A stretch of DNA of 64,000 nucleotides from Chitinophagaceae bacterium (GTDB lineage: Bacteria; Bacteroidota; Bacteroidia; Chitinophagales; Chitinophagaceae), in NCBI GenBank assembly GCA_020403455.1, contig JADBXP010000004.1, forward strand, positions 1 to 64,000. The letters are read 5' to 3'. Shown here piece after piece: positions 28,169-35,625 of this stretch. Within the stretch, counting starts at the first letter, position 1. Each line of letters opens with the position of its first letter. A program made the translations under genes and the position numbers. The notes under the pieces are model-generated. The model had not been told where the DNA came from, ran no database searches, and was given only the letters and a program-made list of their open reading frames with translations.

Positions 28169-28399
28169 CTACCATGAACCAGTTGCACCATGGCCACGAC
28201 TACCCCCACGAACTTCGTAATAACCCTCCTTGAAACCTTCACAAAAATCCATGAAAAAATCAACTATTCCAGCCTTTTCGACTACCCATTTCGTGCCATC
28301 CCAAATTTTTTTAAAGGGTATTCTTCCACCTTCAATGAATATAATTTCATCGTTTGCTAAAGGAATCAATCCCATTCTATTTAATTCCAAAGTTTGCAT
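28169..28399 (-). CDS. Double-glycine leader bacteriocin-like precursor 3
   Basis: A 76-aa precursor with leader end LANDEIIFIEGG (cut after Gly25). The 51-aa core (RIPFKKIWDGTKW onward) is amphipathic with aromatic and basic residues. It contains DFCEGFKEGYYEV, matching DFAEGF in precursor 2, and finishes in a Gly/Arg-rich tail (RGGSRGHGATGSW). Its single cysteine (C53) cannot make an internal disulfide. It is the first gene of the presumed operon. The tail contains a second GG, but it lacks the leader consensus and is probably not a processing site. Confidence 0.8.
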   Translation of the reverse strand: MQTLELNRMGLIPLANDEIIFIEGGRIPFKKIWDGTKWVVEKAGIVDFFMDFCEGFKEGYYEVRGGSRGHGATGSW

Positions 28400-28416
28400 A
28401 AATTAAAGTTTTTTCA

Positions 28417-28566
28417 TCACCTCTCTTTCGCTGTGGTGTAGATTATTTTTAATTCAGCGTCACGCAGAATTCCCGCTACCGTGAACTCGGTTTTTCCAGT
28501 TTTGCTTTTGGCCGGACTGTCTAATGTTAAACCCCGGGTTGTATCGTGCCAACCAACGTCCTTTTT
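28417..28566 (-). other. Open frame without start codon 5' of precursor 3
   Basis: Reading the reverse strand after the TAA at about 28567-28569, 49 codons stay open to a TGA at 28417-28419, only 17 nt before precursor 3. The translation (…LTLDSPAKSKTGKTEFTVAG…) looks protein-like but has no ATG near its beginning, and its 5' part lies in repeat module A. It may be the truncated 3' end of a lost gene. No family recognised. Confidence 0.3.
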
Positions 28567-29045
28567 TTATCCGCGGCCGCAGACATATGGCTAATGAAGG
28601 AGTAAAGCCCTGATTGCGCAATCAATCATGATCATAAGAATTCCTATCGCAATTTTTACATCTTTCATTACATACCAAAAAAATCAATCAATTATTTTTA
28701 AAATCTTGAAAAATAAATACGTAAAGACGTAATTACCTATCCCATTTTTTGACTTAAAACATTGATTTTCAATAAAGCGATTTTTGTGTTTTCTCCTCCG
28801 CATAGTCTTTCGAATGAAGTGAGATCACTGTGCGGGTGGATTGTAAATCAACCAAATGAGTAGGTATCTGCATCGAGGGACAGAGCAATTGAAAAGCATG
28901 GCGCAAAGTCTCCGCCAAAGGCGGAATACTTCGCGGAGGAAAAAAGAGGAGAAATTGAAAAATTATCCCGCATAGTCCTCCAGCGCTGCGCTGCAGGAAG
29001 AGCGTGTGCGCCTATGGAGCAAGACTGTGCAGAGAAAGAAATTAC
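28538..29045. repeat. Composite dispersed repeat R4 (modules A, B, C, D) incl. right 199-bp copy
   Basis: Four modules lie in order. A (about 28538-28640) includes the perfect palindrome TGATTGCGCAATCA at 28611-28624. B starts with the TACGT/ACGTA hairpin (28718-28731). C runs to the TCCGCC/GGCGGA hairpin. D (about 28970-29045) has CAGCGCTGCGCTGCAGGAAG and GTGCGCCTATGGAGCAAGAC. Bases 28728-28926 are the right-hand partner of the direct repeat at 22808-23006. Together with the open frame above, this accounts for the gene-free interval 28400-29082. Confidence 0.8.
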
Positions 29046-29082
29046 AATCTCCACAAGTGCAACTATTATTCTTTTCTTGCCT

Positions 29083-29958
29083 TCAGTTTCGCTCATGTAA
29101 TGTAACTGAAAAATAAAGATTCGCTTTTTGATTTTTGCCAAACGAAAAAGGTCGAAAGGTCTTGGTAAAATACCTTGTCATAATTAATCCGTCTTCAAAA
29201 TCAGAAGACAACCAACCTAGCAGAGATAAAGTGCTAACATCATTACTTTCATCAGTTGTACCAAGAAATTCAAAACCAATGAAACATCCACTTTCAGGTA
29301 TATCAAATTCGAATTTTTTTAAATCAACATATGCAAGGTTTTCTCTAATTTCATTTAGAATAAATATATCTGTGGCATTTAATATTTCTTCGCCTATTGT
29401 CTTATCATCTTTTGCGGCAAATATCCTAATTCGAAATTTGCTGGCATTGTATTTTAATTTTGGCAGACTAACTCTCACAACTAATTCAGATAAAACATAT
29501 GTTTTTTGCAGGTTAGGGTGAGAAAAATATTTTACTATCGTTAGACCAGACTCTGGTACATTCAAACGAAATTTTGAAGGCCCCGCCAATCTTCCGATTT
29601 CAATTTTTTTATTTTTTAACCAATCATAGTCCCCAACCACTACCGGACGTAGTGTTTTAAAAAAAGGAGATAGAAGTATTGTGTCTGGCCTATCCCTGTT
29701 GATAACAATTTTTTTGTCCGCATACCCAACACATGAAATATAGGCTGTATCATCTAAAATATCTTTAAACGAAAAAAAGCCTAGTGAATCAGTATAAGAA
29801 CCAAATGAAAAACTACGGACAATGGCATATGGTACCGGCTTCTTTGTTATAGAGTCAAGTATTATCCCCTGAAAAGTATTTTGACCATATACAGAATGTG
29901 AAATTATTATAACAATGAAGAAGAAAATCTTTATAAAATATATTGTAACTCGTCGCAT
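29083..29958 (-). CDS. Exported protein with carboxypeptidase-regulatory-like domain
   Basis: A 291-aa protein with a signal peptide (IIISHSVYGQ). Residues about 28-90 form a CarboxypepD_reg-like beta sandwich (FQGIILDSITKKPVPYAIV … TDSLGFFSF), a module common in Bacteroidota surface proteins. The remaining 200 residues are beta-rich with no recognised family. It stands alone in the repeat-rich region with AT-rich codon use, so it may be accessory. No functional link to the bacteriocin genes is visible beyond proximity. Confidence 0.65.
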   Translation of the reverse strand: MRRVTIYFIKIFFFIVIIISHSVYGQNTFQGIILDSITKKPVPYAIVRSFSFGSYTDSLGFFSFKDILDDTAYISCVGYADKKIVINRDRPDTILLSPFFKTLRPVVVGDYDWLKNKKIEIGRLAGPSKFRLNVPESGLTIVKYFSHPNLQKTYVLSELVVRVSLPKLKYNASKFRIRIFAAKDDKTIGEEILNATDIFILNEIRENLAYVDLKKFEFDIPESGCFIGFEFLGTTDESNDVSTLSLLGWLSSDFEDGLIMTRYFTKTFRPFSFGKNQKANLYFSVTLHERN

Positions 29959-30268
29959 AATCGTAAAGATTAATTTGAAATCTTATGGTAAACATAAGGT
30001 TGATTTAAATCAATCAGCCCTGTCTTTTTAAAAGGAGAATTGTTTTATTAACTTACTCATTCAAAGTTTGTTGCACCAACAATATTAATAAAGTCTTTAC
30101 AATTAATTGTAGTGAAGAGTTCGCATTAAACTTTGGATAAAATAATTCTGTTGCGTTTTCTACTGATGGGACACGTGCCATAGAAAAAAAGGAGGAATAC
30201 TGACAAACCACATTCTTCGCAGCTGGAGCTTGTGCGCCTATGGAGTAATACTATTCGGAGTAAGAAAA
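29959..30268. other. Gene-free stretch ending in a partial repeat module D
   Basis: AT-rich sequence with no gene. Bases about 30229-30268 carry a fragment of module D (TTGTGCGCCTATGGAGTAAT, compare GTGCGCCTATGGAGCAAGAC elsewhere), directly abutting the stop codon of the following reverse-strand gene. The match continues into the gene's end through AAATTACAATCTC. Confidence 0.5.
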
Positions 30269-30568
30269 TTACAATCTCTGCAAACTTTCAACCATACTGG
30301 TGGTCAGATAATACACAGTTGCTATCACTAATAATTCTAAGATGATAATTCCTGCTAACCGCCAGTACCGATATGTATCATTCATGAACTTATCATCGCT
30401 TTTTTCTTTATCTCTTTCAGCATTGTAAATGTGCATAAACTCTTGGATAATAATGGCATTCAACACCATATATAACGAAAGTTGTAAAGCCACATTACCC
30501 GTTCTTTTAAACGTAACAAAACAAAGAATAACAATGATGAGCTGAATCGCATCTCTGGTTTTTTTCAT
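30269..30568 (-). CDS. Small three-TM membrane protein, unknown
   Basis: A 99-aa protein with three likely TM helices (about residues 8-22, 27-45 and 71-90) separated by a charged loop (NAERDKEKSDDKFMNDTYRYW). No family recognised. Coherent hydrophobic segments with charged, Lys-rich boundaries support a real gene. It lies alone between dispersed repeat copies, and its stop codon sits at the edge of a module D fragment. Confidence 0.55.
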   Translation of the reverse strand: MKKTRDAIQLIIVILCFVTFKRTGNVALQLSLYMVLNAIIIQEFMHIYNAERDKEKSDDKFMNDTYRYWRLAGIIILELLVIATVYYLTTSMVESLQRL

Positions 30569-30671
30569 AGATTTTTCTTTTTAAAGAATCAAACACCCAG
30601 CGAGTCCCACTGCCACGCCATAGGCGCCCCTGCAATGTCTCTATTTTTTTCAGATTTCCAATCAAAAATTG

Positions 30672-31150
30672 AATGACATCTTCGAAGTAACCTAACTACA
30701 ATTTTATTTCTTTTCTCCTCCGCATAGTCTTTCGAATAAAATGAGAAGACTGTGCGGGTGAATTGCATACCAACCAAATGAGTAGGTATCTGCATCAATG
30801 TATGGACAGAGCAATTGAAAAGCATGCCGCAAAGTCTCCGCCAAAGGCGGAAGACTTCGCGGAGGAAAAATGACATCTTCGAAGTAACCTAACTACAATT
30901 TCATTTCTTCTTTCTCCTCCGCATAGTTTTTCGAATGAAATGAGAAGACTGTGCGGGTGGATTGTAAATGAACCAAATGAGTAGGTACCTGCATCGAGGG
31001 ACAGAGCAATTGAAAAGCATGCCGCAAAGTCTCCGCCAAAGGCGGAAGACTTCGCGGAGGAAAAATCAGATATTCTCCTCCACACACGCCTCCGGCGCTG
31101 TGCCACAGAAAGAGCGTGTGCGCCTATGGAGCAAGACGATGCGGAAAACA
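30672..31150. repeat. Tandem repeat array, period 197 bp, modules C and D
   Basis: AATGACATCTTCGAAGTAAC at 30672 recurs at 30869, followed in each unit by CTCCTCCGCATAG and the rest of module C. The last unit runs into a module D-like end (GTGCGCCTATGGAGCAAGAC near 31109-31138). Each C unit contains AAGTCTCCGCC-AAA-GGCGGAAGACTT, a strong hairpin with a one-base bulge. This fills most of the 720-bp gene-free interval 30569-31288. Track ORFs here are repeat-derived. Confidence 0.85.
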
Positions 31151-31288
31151 TAAAATGAACGAATGTCACCTTACATCATTTGTATGAATTGACCAAACGA
31201 TGCGAAAGAGATAAATACAATTTTATGAATGAATTCGTATTCTTTTTTTATCCTTCCGTTTGTACCTTTAACCTCTTATCGCATTGCC

Positions 31289-33226
31289 ATGTCTTACCCC
31301 TACCAGATCAAAAGTTTTGAAGTCTATCAAAGCACCTACCAACAAAGCATCGAAGACCCTGCCGGATTCTGGGCCGGCATCGCCGAACATTTTACCTGGA
31401 GAAAAAAATGGCATACCGCCCTGGAATGGAATTTCACCGAACCCAACGTCAAATGGTTCCAGGGTGGAAAAATGAACATCACCGAAAATTGTCTGGACCG
31501 CCACCTGGCAGAACGAGGCGAACAAGCCGCCATCATCTGGGAACCCAATCAACCCAATGAAGCGGCAAGAACACTTACCTACCGGGAACTGCATGAACAG
31601 GTATGTCAATTCGCACAGGTACTGCGCAACAACGGTGTTAGAAAAGGAGACCGTGTTTGTATTTACATGGGCATGATCCCCGAATTGGCCATCGCCGTAC
31701 TCGCCTGTGCCCGCATCGGCGCCATCCACAGCGTAGTATTCGGCGGCTTCTCAGCACAAAGCATCTCCGACCGATTACAAGATGCGCAAGCAGCTTTCAT
31801 CGTTACTTGTGACGGCGCATTCCGCGGAGCAAAAGACATCCCACTGAAAAATATCATCGACGACGCACTCATCGGCTACGATGGTATCGAACGTGTTATC
31901 GTATGCGCGCGCACCAATACCCCCGTATCAATGCTCAAAGGAAGAGACGTCTGGTGGGAAGAGGAAATGAACAAGGTTGCCGAATCAGGCACAACCGTCA
32001 ACTTCGCCGAAGAAATGGATGCAGAAGATCCCCTTTTCATCCTCTACACCTCCGGCTCTACCGGTAAGCCCAAGGGTGTTGTGCATGCCTGCGGCGGATA
32101 CATGGTCTATGCGAACTATACTTTTGTGAATGTCTTCCAATACCAGACCGGTCAGATACATTTCTGTACCGCCGACATCGGATGGATCACCGGCCACAGC
32201 TATATCCTGTACGGCCCACTGAGTGCCGGCGCCACCACACTGATGTTCGAAGGCATTCCTACCTGGCCTGATGCCGGTAGGTTCTGGGACATCATCGACA
32301 AATACCGTGTCAACATATTTTATACTGCACCCACCGCCATCAGAAGCCTCATGGGATTTGGTAAAGAACCCCTGCAAGGAAAAGACCTTTCATCACTGCA
32401 AGTATTGGGTACCGTTGGCGAGCCCATCAACGAAGAAGCCTGGCATTGGTACGATGAAAATGTAGGCAAGAAAAAATGTCCCATCGTCGATACCTGGTGG
32501 CAAACTGAAACAGGTGGCTGTCTCATCAGCAACTTGGCAGGCATTACTCCCGCCAAACCGAGCTGGGCCACCCTGCCACTGCCGGGCGTGCAATTGCTGT
32601 TGGTAGATGAAAACGGAAATGAAAAAACTGCTGTAGGCGATGAAACGATTGCAGGCAACCTCTGCATCAAAGCTCCCTGGCCATCCATACTTCGCACTAC
32701 CTATGGCGACCATGAACGTTGCCGGCAAAATTACTTCGCCACCTATCCCGGACTTTATTTCACCGGCGATGGAGCATTGCGGGACAAAGATGGTTTCTAT
32801 CGCATCACAGGCAGAGTTGATGACGTACTCAACGTGAGTGGTCACCGCATCGGAACAGCCGAAGTAGAGAATGCCATCAACATGCATGCAGGGGTGGTGG
32901 AGAGTGCCGTAGTTGGCTTCCCCCATGCCATCAAAGGACAGGGCATCTATGCCTTCGTCATTTATCAGGGATCACATGATCCACATGCGCATGGCTCAGA
33001 TGACCTGATCCGCAACGACATCCTGCAAACAGTAACACGCGTAATCGGTCCCATCGCAAAACCCGATAAGATACAACTGGTATCAGGACTGCCCAAAACA
33101 CGCAGTGGCAAAATCATGCGGCGCATTCTGCGGAAGATAGCCGAGGGGGAAACCGAGAACCTCGGTGATACCACCACCCTGCTTGATCCGGGTGTTGTGG
33201 AAGAAATCATGAAAGGAAAACTATGA
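31289..33226 (+). CDS. acs: Acetyl-CoA synthetase
   Basis: An AMP-forming acetate-CoA ligase of 645 aa from the ATG at 31289. The upstream track start adds 20 non-conserved residues. The ACS N-terminus is present (KWFQGG … LDRHL), as are the P-loop ILYTSGSTGKPKGVVH, TWWQTETGG, YFTGDGALRDKDGFY and the C-terminal RSGKIMRRILR with the acetylatable Lys. Size and motifs separate it from propionyl- or acetoacetyl-CoA synthetases only moderately well. It activates acetate for the TCA/glyoxylate route or for acetyl-CoA supply. Its stop overlaps the convergent alkB-like stop by 6 bp. Confidence 0.93.
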   Translation: MSYPYQIKSFEVYQSTYQQSIEDPAGFWAGIAEHFTWRKKWHTALEWNFTEPNVKWFQGGKMNITENCLDRHLAERGEQAAIIWEPNQPNEAARTLTYRELHEQVCQFAQVLRNNGVRKGDRVCIYMGMIPELAIAVLACARIGAIHSVVFGGFSAQSISDRLQDAQAAFIVTCDGAFRGAKDIPLKNIIDDALIGYDGIERVIVCARTNTPVSMLKGRDVWWEEEMNKVAESGTTVNFAEEMDAEDPLFILYTSGSTGKPKGVVHACGGYMVYANYTFVNVFQYQTGQIHFCTADIGWITGHSYILYGPLSAGATTLMFEGIPTWPDAGRFWDIIDKYRVNIFYTAPTAIRSLMGFGKEPLQGKDLSSLQVLGTVGEPINEEAWHWYDENVGKKKCPIVDTWWQTETGGCLISNLAGITPAKPSWATLPLPGVQLLLVDENGNEKTAVGDETIAGNLCIKAPWPSILRTTYGDHERCRQNYFATYPGLYFTGDGALRDKDGFYRITGRVDDVLNVSGHRIGTAEVENAINMHAGVVESAVVGFPHAIKGQGIYAFVIYQGSHDPHAHGSDDLIRNDILQTVTRVIGPIAKPDKIQLVSGLPKTRSGKIMRRILRKIAEGETENLGDTTTLLDPGVVEEIMKGKL

Positions 33227-34279
33227 TACTGCCCGCTGCGCTTCCAGCTTGCTGATGGCAGGATGCATCACTTTAAAGAACAGTGGCGGGAAATGTGCCA
33301 GTATCAACATGCCGGGATAACCTGTCGGCATCTGTGGCGCCCCTTCCATGTGCCGCAATACCTGAAATTTTCTGCTGGCCATATAGTGGTGGTCGCTGTG
33401 GCGACTGAGTTCAAACAACATGATTCTGCCAATCACATGGTTGCTGTTCCAGCTGTGCCAGGGTTGCGGTCTTTCGAAACTTCCGGCAGCAGTGGGTTTT
33501 CTTTGTAACCCATAATGCTCGATGTAGTTAACTGATTCAAGCAACAAAATGCCGATGAGCGCTGCTACCGCATAACAGAGCAATATCTTTCCGCCGAAAA
33601 AATATCCGATGGCTACAACGAACAGCAATTGTACCAGGGTATATTGTATCATCTCATTGTGCCAGCTCAATACTTTTTTTCCCTTTTTCTTACAGGCCTC
33701 GCCGGCAATGTGCCAGGCACTGAGATAAGAACCTATAATGGTGCGAGGATAAAAGGCATAGAGTGATTCGCCATATCGCGCCGATGCAGGATCAAAAGGG
33801 GTCGCGACATTTTTGTGGTGCCCCTTGTTGTGTTCTACAAAGAAATGCATGTACTGAGAAGTAAGCAAGAGCATCTTGGCCATGAACTGCTCAATGCGGT
33901 CGTGGCGATGTCCTAATTCGTGGGCTACATTGATGCCAAACACACCGCAGAGCAGTCCCATCGCTATCACTCTTCCCGTCAGTGTCACCCAATCGAGTCC
34001 GGGTTCCTTCAAAGAGAAGAGAAAAGTTAGCAAGGCAACACAATGCATAACCACCGTGTCGTACAACAAGAAATCATAGGCCTTGTCTGCCCGCGCAATC
34101 TCTTCCTCTGCAGCCGATAAATTTTTATCGGAGGGACGGAAGAACAATTCTAACAGGGGTATGCAACCAAAAGTAAATAGCAGTGGAAGAAAACAGATCC
34201 AGCCCCGGCTGCTGAAAGCAACAAAAGACAAAATGAATACAATGAAGGGAGATAAATATTTGATGGACCGCCAGCGCAT
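33221..34279 (-). CDS. alkB: AlkB-type membrane alkane 1-monooxygenase / fatty-acid-desaturase-fold hydroxylase
   Basis: A 352-aa integral membrane di-iron protein with TM helices near the N-terminus and centre. The eight-histidine set is visible in HELGHRHD, EHNKGHHKN and RHSDHHY, with the AlkB signature NYIEHYGLQR. The family hydroxylates terminal carbons of alkanes or related chains using a rubredoxin. No rubredoxin gene lies nearby. The next gene on the strand is acs in opposite orientation, so no operon context helps define substrate. Related lipid-modifying enzymes share the fold. Confidence 0.85.
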   Translation of the reverse strand: MRWRSIKYLSPFIVFILSFVAFSSRGWICFLPLLFTFGCIPLLELFFRPSDKNLSAAEEEIARADKAYDFLLYDTVVMHCVALLTFLFSLKEPGLDWVTLTGRVIAMGLLCGVFGINVAHELGHRHDRIEQFMAKMLLLTSQYMHFFVEHNKGHHKNVATPFDPASARYGESLYAFYPRTIIGSYLSAWHIAGEACKKKGKKVLSWHNEMIQYTLVQLLFVVAIGYFFGGKILLCYAVAALIGILLLESVNYIEHYGLQRKPTAAGSFERPQPWHSWNSNHVIGRIMLFELSRHSDHHYMASRKFQVLRHMEGAPQMPTGYPGMLILAHFPPLFFKVMHPAISKLEAQRAVS

Positions 34280-34334
34280 AATGATATTTTCTGTCTTAAA
34301 AATACAGAAAAGACAGCAGCTGAGTTCATTCTGT

Positions 34335-35606
34335 TTAACTCCGCATGATATTCAAGGGCTTACCCTCCCATCCGGGGAATAAACCCTCCGCCGATTTGAG
34401 GGAGAGATGTCCGGCAGCCACCGCGCTGAAAACAGACCGGAAATCGGTGGTGACGGGCACATCTCTTCCATCTTCCAGGTTCTCTTTGCTGAGCGATTTC
34501 ATCTGGTGATACACCTGTCCGCCTTTTACATCATTCCCCAATACCCACAAACAACTGGCGCGTCCATGGTCTGTTCCTCCGGTTCCGTTCTGGTGTACTG
34601 TTCTGCCAAATTCTGTCATGGTCATAACAGTAACCTGTTCCTGATACGCTGCCAGGTCTTGCCAGAAAGCAGCAATGCTGTCACTGAAGTCTTTGAGGTT
34701 GCGGGCAAATGCTCCATTGAGTGTACCCTGATTGAAGTGCGTGTCCCAGCCTCCGCTTTCAGCAAATGCCAGTTCGAGGCCGATATTCATTTTTATCAAT
34801 ACTGCGATCTGGCGCAATGAATTCCCCAATGCAGTATTGGGATAGACAACACCTGCCGTTACCGGATAACTGTTTTTTCCTGCTTCACGCAACTGGCGCA
34901 TGGCATCAAAGCTTTCTTTCGCTGTTTTATTCAGCAACTCACTGGTCGTTACATCGTACAGTTGTTCAAAGGAACCGGCAGTCATTTTCGTAGCCATGGG
35001 ATTACCCCGTACTTGCAGCGCAAACTCCTGCAAATTATTGATGGCAAGTGCTTCCTGATCTCCATACATGCTGCGGGGCAATGCCGATGTGAGACTAACG
35101 GCTCTGAAAGGCGAAGGAGTTGCTGTTAGTTGTGCTGCCGTTCTGTTCAGCCAACCACTGGAAGTACTCTTGCTAAAAGGAGTACCCGATTCCATGTAAT
35201 CCTGTGCATCAAAATGGCTGCGGGTATTGTTCGGACTTCCCACACCGTGAACTACAGCGAGTCGACCATCCGTGAAAAAAGGATGTAAAGACTGTAGAGA
35301 AGGATGCATGCCAAAACTTCCATTCATGTCAATGATTTTTCCTTCGTTCTCTGCGGGACTCATGAATAATCCCGGACGAAGGGCTTTCAATGCAGGATCC
35401 GTGAAAGGTGTAACGGCCATCAATCCGTCCATCGCCCCACGCTGAAAAATACATACCAGGGTTTTCTTTTTACCGGTGTAAGAGGAAAGGGTGGGCGTTG
35501 CTGCAGCCCGCATCAAAAATCCGGGAATGCCGCCCTGCAAGCCGGCAGCAAAGAGTGCCAGGGTACCGGACTTAATAAACGCTCTTCTCTTATTCATGTA
35601 ATTCAT
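34335..35606 (-). CDS. DUF1501 domain-containing exported protein
   Basis: A 423-aa protein with a twin-arginine-like N-terminus (NKRRAFIKSGTLALFAAGL), so probably Tat-exported. The phrases LVCIFQRGAMDGL, GGWDTHFNQG and TEFGRTVHQNGTGGTDHGRA are characteristic of DUF1501, a sulfatase/alkaline-phosphatase-fold family of unknown activity. It follows the DUF1800 gene by 19 bp on the same strand. This pairing is widespread, so the two proteins probably work together outside the cytoplasm. The start could also be Met4. Confidence 0.88.
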   Translation of the reverse strand: MNYMNKRRAFIKSGTLALFAAGLQGGIPGFLMRAAATPTLSSYTGKKKTLVCIFQRGAMDGLMAVTPFTDPALKALRPGLFMSPAENEGKIIDMNGSFGMHPSLQSLHPFFTDGRLAVVHGVGSPNNTRSHFDAQDYMESGTPFSKSTSSGWLNRTAAQLTATPSPFRAVSLTSALPRSMYGDQEALAINNLQEFALQVRGNPMATKMTAGSFEQLYDVTTSELLNKTAKESFDAMRQLREAGKNSYPVTAGVVYPNTALGNSLRQIAVLIKMNIGLELAFAESGGWDTHFNQGTLNGAFARNLKDFSDSIAAFWQDLAAYQEQVTVMTMTEFGRTVHQNGTGGTDHGRASCLWVLGNDVKGGQVYHQMKSLSKENLEDGRDVPVTTDFRSVFSAVAAGHLSLKSAEGLFPGWEGKPLNIMRS

Positions 35607-35625
35607 TTAAAATTCGGTGATGGGA

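Noticed and set aside
23462-28399. Lanthipeptide or other modified RiPP cluster
   Set aside because: No LanB, LanM, YcaO, radical-SAM or cyclase gene is present. The precursors lack the Ser/Thr/Cys-dense cores expected for lanthipeptides.
28848-29141. ORFs at 28848-29141, 30589-30876, 30795-31169, 30893-31087 and 22849-23043 sharing phrases such as FGGDFA and SCSIGAHAL
   Set aside because: These are frames through the dispersed repeat modules C and D, not genes. They differ in frame and length between copies, as expected for non-coding repeats.
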